From NCBI RefSeq assembly GCF_000426225.1, contig NZ_AUEY01000003.1, positions 62,001-126,000 on the forward strand: 64,000 nt of DNA. Reading direction: 5' to 3'. The DNA is from Desulforegula conservatrix Mb1Pa (lineage in GTDB: Bacteria > Desulfobacterota > Desulfobacteria > Desulfobacterales > Desulforegulaceae). Below, one piece after another: positions 35,143 to 42,970 of the stretch (positions are counted from its first letter, which is position 1; every line of letters starts with the position of its first letter). The notes beneath the pieces are model-generated. The model was not told the DNA's origin, did no database searches, and saw nothing but the letters and a program-made list of their open reading frames with translations. A program made the position numbers and the translations under genes.

Positions 35143-35628
35143 TTACTCCTGGTCTGTGTCTGTTTTCATGTCAGGCATGGAATCAATCGGGATTTTTGAC
35201 GTCTCCTTGAACGTATCAAGGACTGTGTGGGTCTTTGTCGCCATGACGCCTTCGATTTTTCTGATTCTGTCCTGCAATATTCGTTTGAGGGCTTCTGGCC
35301 CTGATGTCCTGATTTTTATGAAATAGCAGTCCTCGCCGCTGATAAAGTGAACTTCCTGGATTTCAGGAATCAGGGCAAGGGTTTCGGCAACTTTACCTTC
35401 GTCTGTTTTTTCCGGATAAACCCAGGCAAAGGACAGAAAATTCCTGTCAAACATGCGAGGGTTCAGCTTTACTTCATATCCGTCGATTATTCCTGATTTT
35501 TCCAGCTTTCTTATGCGTTCAAGAACAGCGGACGGCGTAAGCCCCACCTGTCTGGCCACCTCGACATTGGGGATTCTTGCCTTCTCCTGAAGAATATGAA
35601 GTATTTTCTGGCTAATTTCATCTATCAT
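35143..35628 (-). CDS. Lrp/AsnC family transcriptional regulator
   Basis: 161-residue amino-acid-responsive regulator. The N-terminal winged helix-turn-helix reads EKARIPNVEVARQVGLTPSA and continues into a recognition helix. The C-terminal RAM domain carries the effector site (EVHFISGEDCYFIKI). It ends 6 bp before the lysA start and probably controls lysA, itself or both. The ATG at 35628 has no clear Shine-Dalgarno, and an AT-rich stretch lies upstream. Linking Lrp with lysine synthesis is consistent with the family. Confidence 0.93.
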   Translation of the reverse strand: MIDEISQKILHILQEKARIPNVEVARQVGLTPSAVLERIRKLEKSGIIDGYEVKLNPRMFDRNFLSFAWVYPEKTDEGKVAETLALIPEIQEVHFISGEDCYFIKIRTSGPEALKRILQDRIRKIEGVMATKTHTVLDTFKETSKIPIDSMPDMKTDTDQE

Positions 35629-35700
35629 TCGGAATTAATGCCATATTGCCATAAAATATTCAATATTTTTATATTAATGCCAAATTTTATTCATAAACTC

Positions 35701-35749
35701 AAAAGTTTTTTTACGGAGCTTTTTCCAAAAAGCGACCCGCTCGAGGCAC
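35701..35749 (+). repeat. Family B repeat
   Basis: Reads AAAAGTTTTTTTACGGAGC then TTTTTCCAAAAAGCGACCCG. The GCTTTTTCCAAAAAGC core is a short palindrome. Confidence 0.7.
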
Positions 35750-35829
35750 ACGAATCTGGAGCACAAACCTTAGTGCTTGAGCGCACTACGAATCGGCCTT
35801 TTTAGCTAAATTGACCATACAGGCAAAAA

Positions 35830-37230
35830 TCATCTGTCGTCCTCAGGCTGTTCTCCGCTGTAGATTCTCTGCCTTGCCATTGCTCCTGAAACAAGGACAT
35901 CCACATTTACATCCACATAATCAAATACCCTGGCTTTTTCTTTACCAGGTGCGGGGCGCAGAACCCTTCCGAGATACTGAAGAAGCCTTCCGCTGAACCT
36001 GACGGGCGTGGCAAGAAAAAGAGTCGATAACTCTTTTAAATCAAAGCCTTCACCGACAAGCTGGCCTGTTGCCACAATAATCCTGGATTCGCCTGATGAG
36101 ATCTTGTCCATGGTTTCCTTTCTCTGGGCTGAACTCATGTCTCCGGTGAGCATGACGGCTTCGATATTATGGCCGAATTTCAGCATGGCACAGAGGGTCT
36201 CGCAGTGTTTTTTTCTGTCTGACAGGACTATGCAGATGCCTTCTCTTGTTGAAGACTCTTTTGCAACGTCTGCTGCAATGAGTCTGTTTCTTTCGTCATC
36301 AGAAACAAGTTCTGTCATTACTTTTGTGTAATGGGTGACGGGATCGAAGTGGGCCTTGAATTCTGTCCGCCTTATGACAATGTCTGCCTTAAGAATATCT
36401 CCGCGCATTATAAGCCCTGCCTTGTTGACCTGATGAAGGCAGGGGCCTATGAACCAGTATATGAGCTTTGTGAGGCGGTCGCGCCTGTATAGCGTCGCAG
36501 AAAGACCGAGCATGTATTTTGAGTCAAATGCGCTGACAGCTTCGGTGAAGGTTCTTGAAGGCGCTCTGTGGCATTCATCCACGATTATATGTCCGAAGAA
36601 AGGAGCTATTTCAGCCGCGCATTTATAAACACTCTGGACTGTTCCGACTGTGAATTCCCTGCCAATTTTTTTTTCTCCTCCGCCGATGAATCCGATTTCT
36701 TCGGTTTTTATGCCTGTGAAGCTTTCTATTCTTTCGATCCATTGAAGCGCTAAGTCTTTGGTGTGGACAAGAATAAGACAGGGCTGTTTTCTTTGGGCCG
36801 CAATGAAAATTCCCATGACGGTCTTTCCAGCGCCCGTTGGGGCGTTGAGTGTTCCAAAGTCCTTTTTCATTACTTCAGAACAAGCAAACTCCTGGAACTC
36901 GCGCAGTTTTCCTGTAAACGGAATATCTATGGGAACCAGGGATCTTCTTTGATCATTCAGGGCAAACGGAATGGAATGCCTTCTGCATATTTCAATCAGC
37001 TGTCTTGCGTATCCCCTTGGAATTATGATTTCCCCGGCTGCGGTTTCTTCAAAAAATTTCAGGGATTCGGGAGTTGTTCCGTTCCATCTGCCAAGTCTTT
37101 GATTTTCGAGCCATTTAGGGTTCTGGATTGTAAGATTTTGTTTGAGTATGACAAAAAGGCCTGGGGGAAGCAGACGCAGCTTCAGATTGTTTTTAATTAA
37201 TATTTCCAGAGTACTTGCTTGGTCGTTCAT
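35830..37230 (-). CDS. DEAD/DEAH-type superfamily II helicase (XPB/Ssl2-like)
   Basis: 466-residue helicase with the seven usual motifs in order: Walker A APTGAGKT, Walker B DECHRA, motif III LSATLYRRD, and motif VI YLGRVLRPAPGKEK near the C-terminus. A DNA-binding N-terminal region of about 110 residues precedes the core, similar to the XPB-type enzymes, which act in transcription, repair or phage defence. AAGGAAG lies upstream of the ATG. It stands alone, with no nuclease or methylase gene beside it, so a defence role is not supported here. Confidence 0.9.
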   Translation of the reverse strand: MNDQASTLEILIKNNLKLRLLPPGLFVILKQNLTIQNPKWLENQRLGRWNGTTPESLKFFEETAAGEIIIPRGYARQLIEICRRHSIPFALNDQRRSLVPIDIPFTGKLREFQEFACSEVMKKDFGTLNAPTGAGKTVMGIFIAAQRKQPCLILVHTKDLALQWIERIESFTGIKTEEIGFIGGGEKKIGREFTVGTVQSVYKCAAEIAPFFGHIIVDECHRAPSRTFTEAVSAFDSKYMLGLSATLYRRDRLTKLIYWFIGPCLHQVNKAGLIMRGDILKADIVIRRTEFKAHFDPVTHYTKVMTELVSDDERNRLIAADVAKESSTREGICIVLSDRKKHCETLCAMLKFGHNIEAVMLTGDMSSAQRKETMDKISSGESRIIVATGQLVGEGFDLKELSTLFLATPVRFSGRLLQYLGRVLRPAPGKEKARVFDYVDVNVDVLVSGAMARQRIYSGEQPEDDR

Positions 37231-37745
37231 TCAAAAGCTTCCTTAATTTACGCATCAAAAAAACAATGTGATTTTGTCATTCTTGATGGTCTCGCAAAAA
37301 GTCAGAAAAAGGCATCGGCGTCATGCCGGACTTGATCAGGCATTTTTGTATTTTCAAATATTTCTGAATTCCGGCCTGCGCCGGAATGACCGAAATCAAA
37401 CTTTTTGCGACCTTTTCATTCTTAAATCCCGGTCAGATAGAGTCTTGACCTTACAAATTTTATCCATGATTTGGTCATGGGATAAAACCGCCGCGACTCT
37501 GCTCAGCTTGTCAGAGCCTTCATGGACTCAATGCCATCATGGGTTTTTTATGTCATTATTTTTAATTGTGCTTAAATATTTGATAGTATTTATTTCATCT
37601 GTTGGTATATTAAGCAATTCTATCACTGTCATAGGTAGCCAGTCTGTATAAATGCCATACAGCGCTTATCCAAAGCGCTTTTGGCAAAAAAATGGCATTT
37701 AAATATAAGATTTTATAAAGTCACTGTATCATAAGGTTTAGGAAA
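37231..37745. other. Intergenic region between divergent genes with family A copy A7
   Basis: The promoters of the helicase and the HD-GYP gene must lie here. Apart from repeat A7 (37284-37417), the remaining 330 bp is AT-rich with a few short inverted pieces (AGCGCTTATCCAAAGCGCT at about 37660) and no clear promoter. Confidence 0.5.
37284..37417. repeat. Family A palindromic repeat, copy A7 (reverse orientation)
   Basis: Begins TGATGGTCTCGCAAAAAGTC and ends AACTTTTTGCGACCTTTTCA. The inner part has GTCATGCCGGACTTGATC and CGGCCTGCGCCGGAATGACC. It is one of the best conserved copies. Confidence 0.9.
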
Positions 37746-39311
37746 ATGCCGGTTCTAACCGCATCAAGCAGAGACAATTCCACTAATAATATTTTAGATT
37801 CATTCTCTGAACAAAAAAAGACAGTTCTTTTTGTTGATGATGAAGAAAGTATCCTTGAGATTGTTGCTGAATACTTCACGCACAAAGGATACCATGTTCT
37901 TACTGCCCCGAATGGCGTTGAGGCATTAAAAGTTATTGTCGGGCATCATATAGACTGCTGTTTTACTGACATCAATATGCCCGAAATGACAGGGCTTGAA
38001 CTGGCAGAGCGCCTCAGAGCGACGGACAACACAATCCCTGTCGTTATAATGACAGGCTATCCTTCGCTTGATAATACAATAAGAACCCTTAGAAACGGCG
38101 TAGTTGATTTTTTGATCAAGCCTGTCAATCTTAGCCAGATGGAGCTTTGCCTGAAGAGGGTTTTGAGGGAAAGAGAGCTTTTCATTGAGAATGTCCTTCT
38201 CAAGGAAGAACTTGAAAGCAAAAGCAAGATTGAGCAGCTGAACAAGGAGCTTGTCGTCAAGATTGACGAGCTTAATATATTGAACCAGATAATGTCTGAA
38301 TTTGCGCAGCCGAGCTCAAGCAGGGATATTTTCAGGCGTATAGTTGATATGGCCGTATTTCTGAAAAAGAATTCCGAAGCCAAATTCTATATAGTCAATG
38401 AAGAAATGCACGCGCCCTGCCTTGTGGCGTCGTCGACGGTCCAGGGAAAAGGGAATGAATCTCTGCAGGAAGCTGAGGAACAACTTGTTCTTGATGTTTT
38501 GAATGACGGAATCCCTCTTCTCATTCCTGAGCTTGATCAGGCAAAACCCATATCTTCCGAGTATGGATCATTCATGCTGGTTCCTCTTAAGATAAGGGAA
38601 AAAATATTCGGGGTGCTGACACTTTCGGTCGGCAAGTCAACCGAAGCATTTAATTTCAAGGAACTTTATTATCTTTCCTTCATAGCCAACAAGGCTGCGT
38701 ACAGCATAGAAAATCTTGCACTCTACGAAAATATTTATGAAAATCTTTTTTCCACGCTCTATGCTTTTGTTTCGGCCATAGAAGCAAAGGATACCTATAC
38801 CCAGATGCATTCCAAGCGGGTTGCCGAGCTGTCAATAATGATAGGCAAGGAAATAGGATGTACTCTTGAAGAGCTGGAAATACTCAATGTTGTCGGCCAG
38901 CTTCATGATATAGGCAAGATTGGAATAAGGGATGAGATTTTGCTCAAGCCCGGAAAACTGACAGATGAAGAGTATGAGATCATAAAACAGCATCCTGGAA
39001 TAGGAGCCAATATTGTTGGTAAGCTGGGTTTCTGGAACAGGGAGATGGAAATAATCAGGTACCACCACGAAAAATACGATGGCACTGGATATCCTGAAGG
39101 CCTGAAACGCGAGGAAATACCATTTCTGGCAAGAATTATTTCCGTGGCAGACTCATACGATGCCATGGCTTCAAACAGAGCTTACAGAAACAGGCTTTCA
39201 GACAATGAAATAATGAATATTCTTAAAAAAGGATCAGGAACCCAGTTTGATCCAGGGATAGTGGGCCTCTTTATTTCCATGCTTGAAAAAGGCCAGATTA
39301 AAACGGACTGA
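37746..39311 (+). CDS. HD-GYP response regulator (REC-GAF-like-HD-GYP)
   Basis: 521 residues. An N-terminal receiver has the DDEE acidic cluster, the Asp in FTDINMPEMTG and the Lys of IKPV. A coiled-coil and a GAF-like segment (about 190-330) follow. The HD-GYP domain has LHDIGKIGI, the HHEKYDGTGYPEGL signature and RIISVADSYDAM, so it should degrade cyclic di-GMP. RpfG-like organisation. It starts a plus-strand run with two PilZ genes, CheX and CheY, linking second-messenger turnover with motility. Start chosen as the first ATG of the frame. Confidence 0.93.
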   Translation: MPVLTASSRDNSTNNILDSFSEQKKTVLFVDDEESILEIVAEYFTHKGYHVLTAPNGVEALKVIVGHHIDCCFTDINMPEMTGLELAERLRATDNTIPVVIMTGYPSLDNTIRTLRNGVVDFLIKPVNLSQMELCLKRVLRERELFIENVLLKEELESKSKIEQLNKELVVKIDELNILNQIMSEFAQPSSSRDIFRRIVDMAVFLKKNSEAKFYIVNEEMHAPCLVASSTVQGKGNESLQEAEEQLVLDVLNDGIPLLIPELDQAKPISSEYGSFMLVPLKIREKIFGVLTLSVGKSTEAFNFKELYYLSFIANKAAYSIENLALYENIYENLFSTLYAFVSAIEAKDTYTQMHSKRVAELSIMIGKEIGCTLEELEILNVVGQLHDIGKIGIRDEILLKPGKLTDEEYEIIKQHPGIGANIVGKLGFWNREMEIIRYHHEKYDGTGYPEGLKREEIPFLARIISVADSYDAMASNRAYRNRLSDNEIMNILKKGSGTQFDPGIVGLFISMLEKGQIKTD

Positions 39312-39505
39312 TTAAAAATGACTGACAGCACCGCCACAAGTTTTTGTTTCCATTTCTGCGTATTTTCTTGTGTTTACAGTATATGATTCAGATGTTATAA
39401 GTTTAGATACAGCGCCTGAATTCTCCAAAAGGGCCGTTTTCTGAAAGTCTTGTTAAATGCCTCTATTTTCGACTTGAACCTCAAGGGCTTGCTTAAAGAC
39501 AAACA

Positions 39506-40060
39506 ATGGTAAATAAATTCAAGGAAAAAAGAGAAAACGTCAGAACATTTCTCACTGCCCAGGTGACAGTAAAACCTGTTTCCAGGCATTATGCCGACGG
39601 TTTTTCAGGATTTTTTACCGGTATGGAGCCTCTGCTGCCCCCTTCTTCACCAAAAAAAGAATCTGTTCCGGGAACTCCGGACAGTGTGATAGGAATGCTT
39701 TTAAGTCTTGATGAAAAGCTTGACCATATTCTTTCAATACTTGAGGACAACAAGAATCTTGCCCAGAAAAGGTGCGAGGCTCTTGACATAAGTGGCACAG
39801 GGCTTTGCATTCTGATGGATGAAGAGGTCCGATTCGGCGATAATTTTGAAGTGACCATAAGATTTTCAGGTCATCCTCTGAGGGTTTTGAAAACGTGCGC
39901 CGAAGTTGTCAGGGTTTCACCTTACCTTAATAACAGATTTGAAATAGGCATGAAATTCAAAGATCTTACTGAGGCTGAAAAAGAAAATATCATAGCCCTT
40001 ACTTTTTCAGAAAACAGGAAAAGAATAAGAGAAAACAAAAGTATGTGGGACAACGACTAG
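39506..40060 (+). CDS. PilZ-domain protein with a long internal insertion
   Basis: 184 residues. The cyclic di-GMP-binding RxxxR motif is in KRENVRTFL near the N-terminus, and the second motif is in LDISGTGLCIL. The gap between them is about 70 residues, much longer than usual, and contains a Pro-rich stretch and a helical segment (MLLSLDEKLDHILSILED). The rest is the usual beta-barrel. It may therefore be a variant receptor. Weak ribosome site. It lies between the HD-GYP gene and a second PilZ gene. Confidence 0.8.
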   Translation: MVNKFKEKRENVRTFLTAQVTVKPVSRHYADGFSGFFTGMEPLLPPSSPKKESVPGTPDSVIGMLLSLDEKLDHILSILEDNKNLAQKRCEALDISGTGLCILMDEEVRFGDNFEVTIRFSGHPLRVLKTCAEVVRVSPYLNNRFEIGMKFKDLTEAEKENIIALTFSENRKRIRENKSMWDND

Positions 40061-40104
40061 TCCTTTTTGGTCTGAAATTATAACCAAGTAACGGCAGGTG
40101 AAAA

Positions 40105-40461
40105 ATGACAACTTCTGATGGCTCAGACAGACGGAAAGGTGTAAGAGTTAGATTTGATACAGGAGTTAGTCTCACCATAGATTCCGGCAGTAAGATTATC
40201 TCCGCTGTGGGAGACATACGTGATATAAGTCTTAATGGTATTTTTGTAAGAACTCCTGAGAAAATGGAGCAGGGAGCCGAGTGTGACATTAAGATAGAAC
40301 TGACAGGAACTGAAGTGCCCATTGTTCTTGAGATGAAGGGTAAGGTTGTCAGAATTGAGGATTCAGGGGTTGGCGTTCATTTTGACGCTATGGACCTTGA
40401 GACTTTCATGCACCTTAAAAATGTTGTCCGCTATAACGCTCCTGAATCAGATATTTTCTGA
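40105..40461 (+). CDS. PilZ-domain protein
   Basis: 118-residue single-domain cyclic di-GMP receptor. RRKGVRVRF holds the Arg motif and RDISLNGIFV the second motif; the remaining beta-strands are regular. No other domain is present, so it must act by binding a partner. AGGTG lies upstream of the ATG. It follows the variant PilZ gene by 44 bp and precedes cheX by 50 bp, so it is probably part of the motility-signalling operon and may couple cyclic di-GMP to chemotaxis or the flagellum. Confidence 0.93.
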   Translation: MTTSDGSDRRKGVRVRFDTGVSLTIDSGSKIISAVGDIRDISLNGIFVRTPEKMEQGAECDIKIELTGTEVPIVLEMKGKVVRIEDSGVGVHFDAMDLETFMHLKNVVRYNAPESDIF

Positions 40462-40511
40462 CTAACATAACTCCGCTAATGTCGGAGGAAATATTGGAAA
40501 TGGGGTAACTC

Positions 40512-40973
40512 ATGGATGCAAAACTTATTAATCCATTTATAAATGCTACAACTAATGTTCTGGAAACCATGGCTTTCATAAAATCGGTTCCAGGTAAGCC
40601 CTATCTCAAGAAGGATGACGTGGCCAAGGGCGATGTCACAGGCGTGATAGGCATCACAGGTGAAACCAACGGAACCATCGCGGTCACCTTTGAAGAAGGC
40701 TGCATCCTCAAAATTGTATCCAATATGTTCGGAGAGGAAATGACCACTTTGAACAGCGAGGTTGCCGATGCGGTTGGAGAGCTTACAAATATGATTTCAG
40801 GCCAGGCCAGGCGTGAACTCGAAGGCCTTGGAATGGTATTTGAGGCGGCCATTCCTTCTGTGGTCAGCGGCAGGTCTCACTCAATTACCCATTATACAGA
40901 CGGTCCAAAGATAGCTATCCCTTTCACAACGGATGGCGGGAAATTCACAATAGAAGTCTGTCTTGAAAAATAG
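40512..40973 (+). CDS. cheX: CheX family CheY-phosphatase
   Basis: 153-residue chemotaxis protein that removes phosphate from CheY-P. The ExxN catalytic motif is in DAVGELTNMISGQAR, and the AIPSVVSG strand and GGKFTIEVCL tail are typical of CheX/CheC. cheY begins 80 bp downstream, so phosphatase and substrate are adjacent. The ATG at 40512 has GGGGTAACTC upstream. No CheA or receptor genes are in the window, so the pathway is only partly visible. Cytoplasmic. Confidence 0.93.
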   Translation: MDAKLINPFINATTNVLETMAFIKSVPGKPYLKKDDVAKGDVTGVIGITGETNGTIAVTFEEGCILKIVSNMFGEEMTTLNSEVADAVGELTNMISGQARRELEGLGMVFEAAIPSVVSGRSHSITHYTDGPKIAIPFTTDGGKFTIEVCLEK

Positions 40974-41053
40974 ATTTGAGATAAAACGGGATTTGTTTTA
41001 TTAGATTCCCAATCTGAAACCGTTTATTGTTCGCATGACAGGAGGAAGGTATC

Positions 41054-41428
41054 ATGGATACATCCATCAAAATTTTATGCGTGGACGATTTTGCAACCAT
41101 GCGCAGAATTTTAAAAAATATTCTCAAGCAGCTTGGCTTTAACAATATAACCGAGGCAGACGACGGGACAACAGCTCTTGAAGAGCTTAAAAAATCCCAT
41201 TACGACCTGATAATCTCGGACTGGAATATGCCTAAGATGACAGGTCTTGAGCTTCTCAAGACAATCAGAAGCACACCTGAATTCAAGGATATTCCCTTCC
41301 TTATGGTTACTGCCGAGGCCCAGAAACAGAATGTTATCGAAGCTGTTCAGGCAGGCGTTTCTAATTATGTTGTTAAGCCTTTCACCGCAGAGGCAATAGC
41401 AGAAAAGCTCCAGAAGATCCTTGGCTAA
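41054..41428 (+). CDS. cheY: Chemotaxis response regulator CheY
   Basis: 124-residue single receiver. The acidic pair is in CVDDFATM, the phospho-acceptor Asp in [12 protein letters not shown], then Thr in MVTAEA and Lys in VKPF. The DWNMPKMTG motif is the one typical of CheY that binds the flagellar switch, so it should control motor direction. GACAGGAGGA lies upstream. The gene pairs with cheX. A strong hairpin follows at 41446. Confidence 0.96.
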   Translation: MDTSIKILCVDDFATMRRILKNILKQLGFNNITEADDGTTALEELKKSHYDLIISDWNMPKMTGLELLKTIRSTPEFKDIPFLMVTAEAQKQNVIEAVQAGVSNYVVKPFTAEAIAEKLQKILG

Positions 41429-41445
41429 GTTTTTACCGGGTTTTT

Positions 41446-41494
41446 CGGACAGAAAAGAGTATTTCACGGCATAAAACCGGAACTTTTCTGTCCG
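41446..41494 (+). terminator. Long hairpin after cheY
   Basis: CGGACAGAAAAG and CTTTTCTGTCCG form a perfect 12-bp stem with a 25-base loop. No T-run follows, so it may be a weak terminator or a stabilising hairpin. Confidence 0.55.
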
Positions 41495-41553
41495 GAGCCT
41501 GATTTGCAAAGTGCGGATAATTTGTTTTATTATTAGGTATATATCTTTCTTAA

Positions 41554-42603
41554 ATGCCAGTGTCCAACTCCTTAAAAAAAACACCTGTCCAGGAAGATCT
41601 TTCTGAAATGATCGGTTTCGTTGGGAAAAGTCCTGAAGTTCAGGCTGTTTTGAAAAAGATCACCAAGGTGGCGGCCTCGGACAGCACTGTCCTCATTACG
41701 GGCGAAAGCGGCACTGGAAAAGAGTTGATCGCAAGGGCCATACATTGCCTAAGCAAAAGAAGCGCCGGGCCTATGATCACCATCAATTGCGGCGCAATTC
41801 CTTCCGAACTTCTTGAAAGCGAGCTTTTTGGTCATGAGAAAGGTTCTTTCACCGGAGCCCATAAGGCAAGAATGGGCAGATTCGAGATGGCCGCAGCCGG
41901 AACCATATTCCTTGATGAAATAGGGGACATGAATCCAATGCTCCAGGTCAAGCTTCTCAGGGCAATCCAGGAGCAGACCTTTGAGCGTGTAGGCGGCGAA
42001 AAGCCCATAAGTGTTGACATCAGAATTATTTCTGCCACAAATAAAAATCTCAAAAAGGCCGTGGAAGAAGGCTCTTTCAGGGATGACCTTTTCTACCGGC
42101 TAAATGTAATACCTCTCCATATTCCTCCTCTGCGTGAAAGAACCGGAGATATTCCAGTTCTGTGCTCTTATTTTTTAGAACGTTTTTCAGAACGAATGGA
42201 AGAGCCTGTCAAAAAAATATCAGACAAGGCAGGGGCTTTTCTGGAGGCTTATGCCTGGCCAGGCAATGTGCGTGAACTTGAGAACCTCATGGAGCGTCTT
42301 TCTGTGATGGTGGACGGTGAAATCATTGATGTTGAGGATTTACCTGAAAATATCAATGTGCAGGCAGAAAATTCTGTAAGCAAAGGCTTCCCGGATGGGT
42401 TTCAGTACGATGAGAACATCGGGTTCAACGACGCGGTTGATAATTTCCAGCGCCACCTTATCCTGAAAGCCCTGAAAAAGACGGGATGGGTAAAGGCAAA
42501 GGCGGCAGAACTTCTTAAAATAAACCGTACGACCCTTGTTGAAAAGATCAAAAAGCTTGAGATAGAATCAAAAGCTTCGGATGTTTTTGAAATAGATAAA
42601 TAA
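41554..42603 (+). CDS. Sigma-54 dependent transcriptional activator without receiver domain
   Basis: 349-residue activator. The AAA+ domain (about 20-255) has Walker A GESGTGKE, the sigma-54 contact loop GSFTGA (Ser in place of the usual first Ala), the Walker B FLDEIGD and the sensor region near the [10 protein letters not shown] segment. A Fis-type helix-turn-helix lies at the C-terminus ([15 protein letters not shown]). No N-terminal receiver is present, as in FlrA/FleQ-like flagellar masters. A sigma-54 promoter lies 276 bp downstream, before the TPR gene, a likely target. No clear ribosome site precedes the ATG at 41554. Confidence 0.92.
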   Translation: MPVSNSLKKTPVQEDLSEMIGFVGKSPEVQAVLKKITKVAASDSTVLITGESGTGKELIARAIHCLSKRSAGPMITINCGAIPSELLESELFGHEKGSFTGAHKARMGRFEMAAAGTIFLDEIGDMNPMLQVKLLRAIQEQTFERVGGEKPISVDIRIISATNKNLKKAVEEGSFRDDLFYRLNVIPLHIPPLRERTGDIPVLCSYFLERFSERMEEPVKKISDKAGAFLEAYAWPGNVRELENLMERLSVMVDGEIIDVEDLPENINVQAENSVSKGFPDGFQYDENIGFNDAVDNFQRHLILKALKKTGWVKAKAAELLKINRTTLVEKIKKLEIESKASDVFEIDK

Positions 42604-42970
42604 CAGCCCTCTGTCAAAATAATGCCACATGCATCCCCGAAAACTGTTTTAATGACTATTTGATCTTGATTTTGATCCCATAAAGCGCAGGTTGTTTTGT
42701 AAAAACCGCAACAATAATCTTTCTGATTTTTTTAATAGAGCCTGTAATTATAAGCACAAAAAGCCTCATGGATATTACTTGGCAATGATCCCCCAATTTT
42801 TTCTGTCTCTTTATTCCGTACTTTTTTATTGGCATCCACTTATCTTTATTCATACCCGTTTTATTTTAATAATAGATATGGCATTTTATTTGCAGTATTT
42901 GCTTACAAGTGCGGACGGACTTAAATAACGTCCGTGTAAAAATGGCTAAATCTATTATTGTGGAAAGAAT
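42604..42970. other. Intergenic region before the TPR gene
   Basis: AT-rich, with no coding frame. The only clear signal is the sigma-54 promoter at 42879-42894. The rest shows nothing recognisable. Confidence 0.5.
42879..42894 (+). promoter_or_regulatory. Sigma-54 promoter of the TPR-protein gene
   Basis: TGGCATT, TTAT, TTGCA matches the -24/-12 consensus with correct spacing. It lies about 77 bases before the ATG at 42971 and is flanked by two sigma-54 activator genes. Confidence 0.75.

Noticed and set aside
35756-35795. Further REP hairpin near the helicase
   Set aside because: GTGCTTGAGCGCAC resembles the REP only in part and the stem does not pair well.
35830-37230. Helicase as part of a phage-defence system
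   Set aside because: No nuclease, methylase or other defence gene is beside it; the neighbours are metabolism and signalling.
37268-37651. 127-residue frame upstream of the HD-GYP gene
   Set aside because: It crosses repeat A7 and has no ribosome site or domain.
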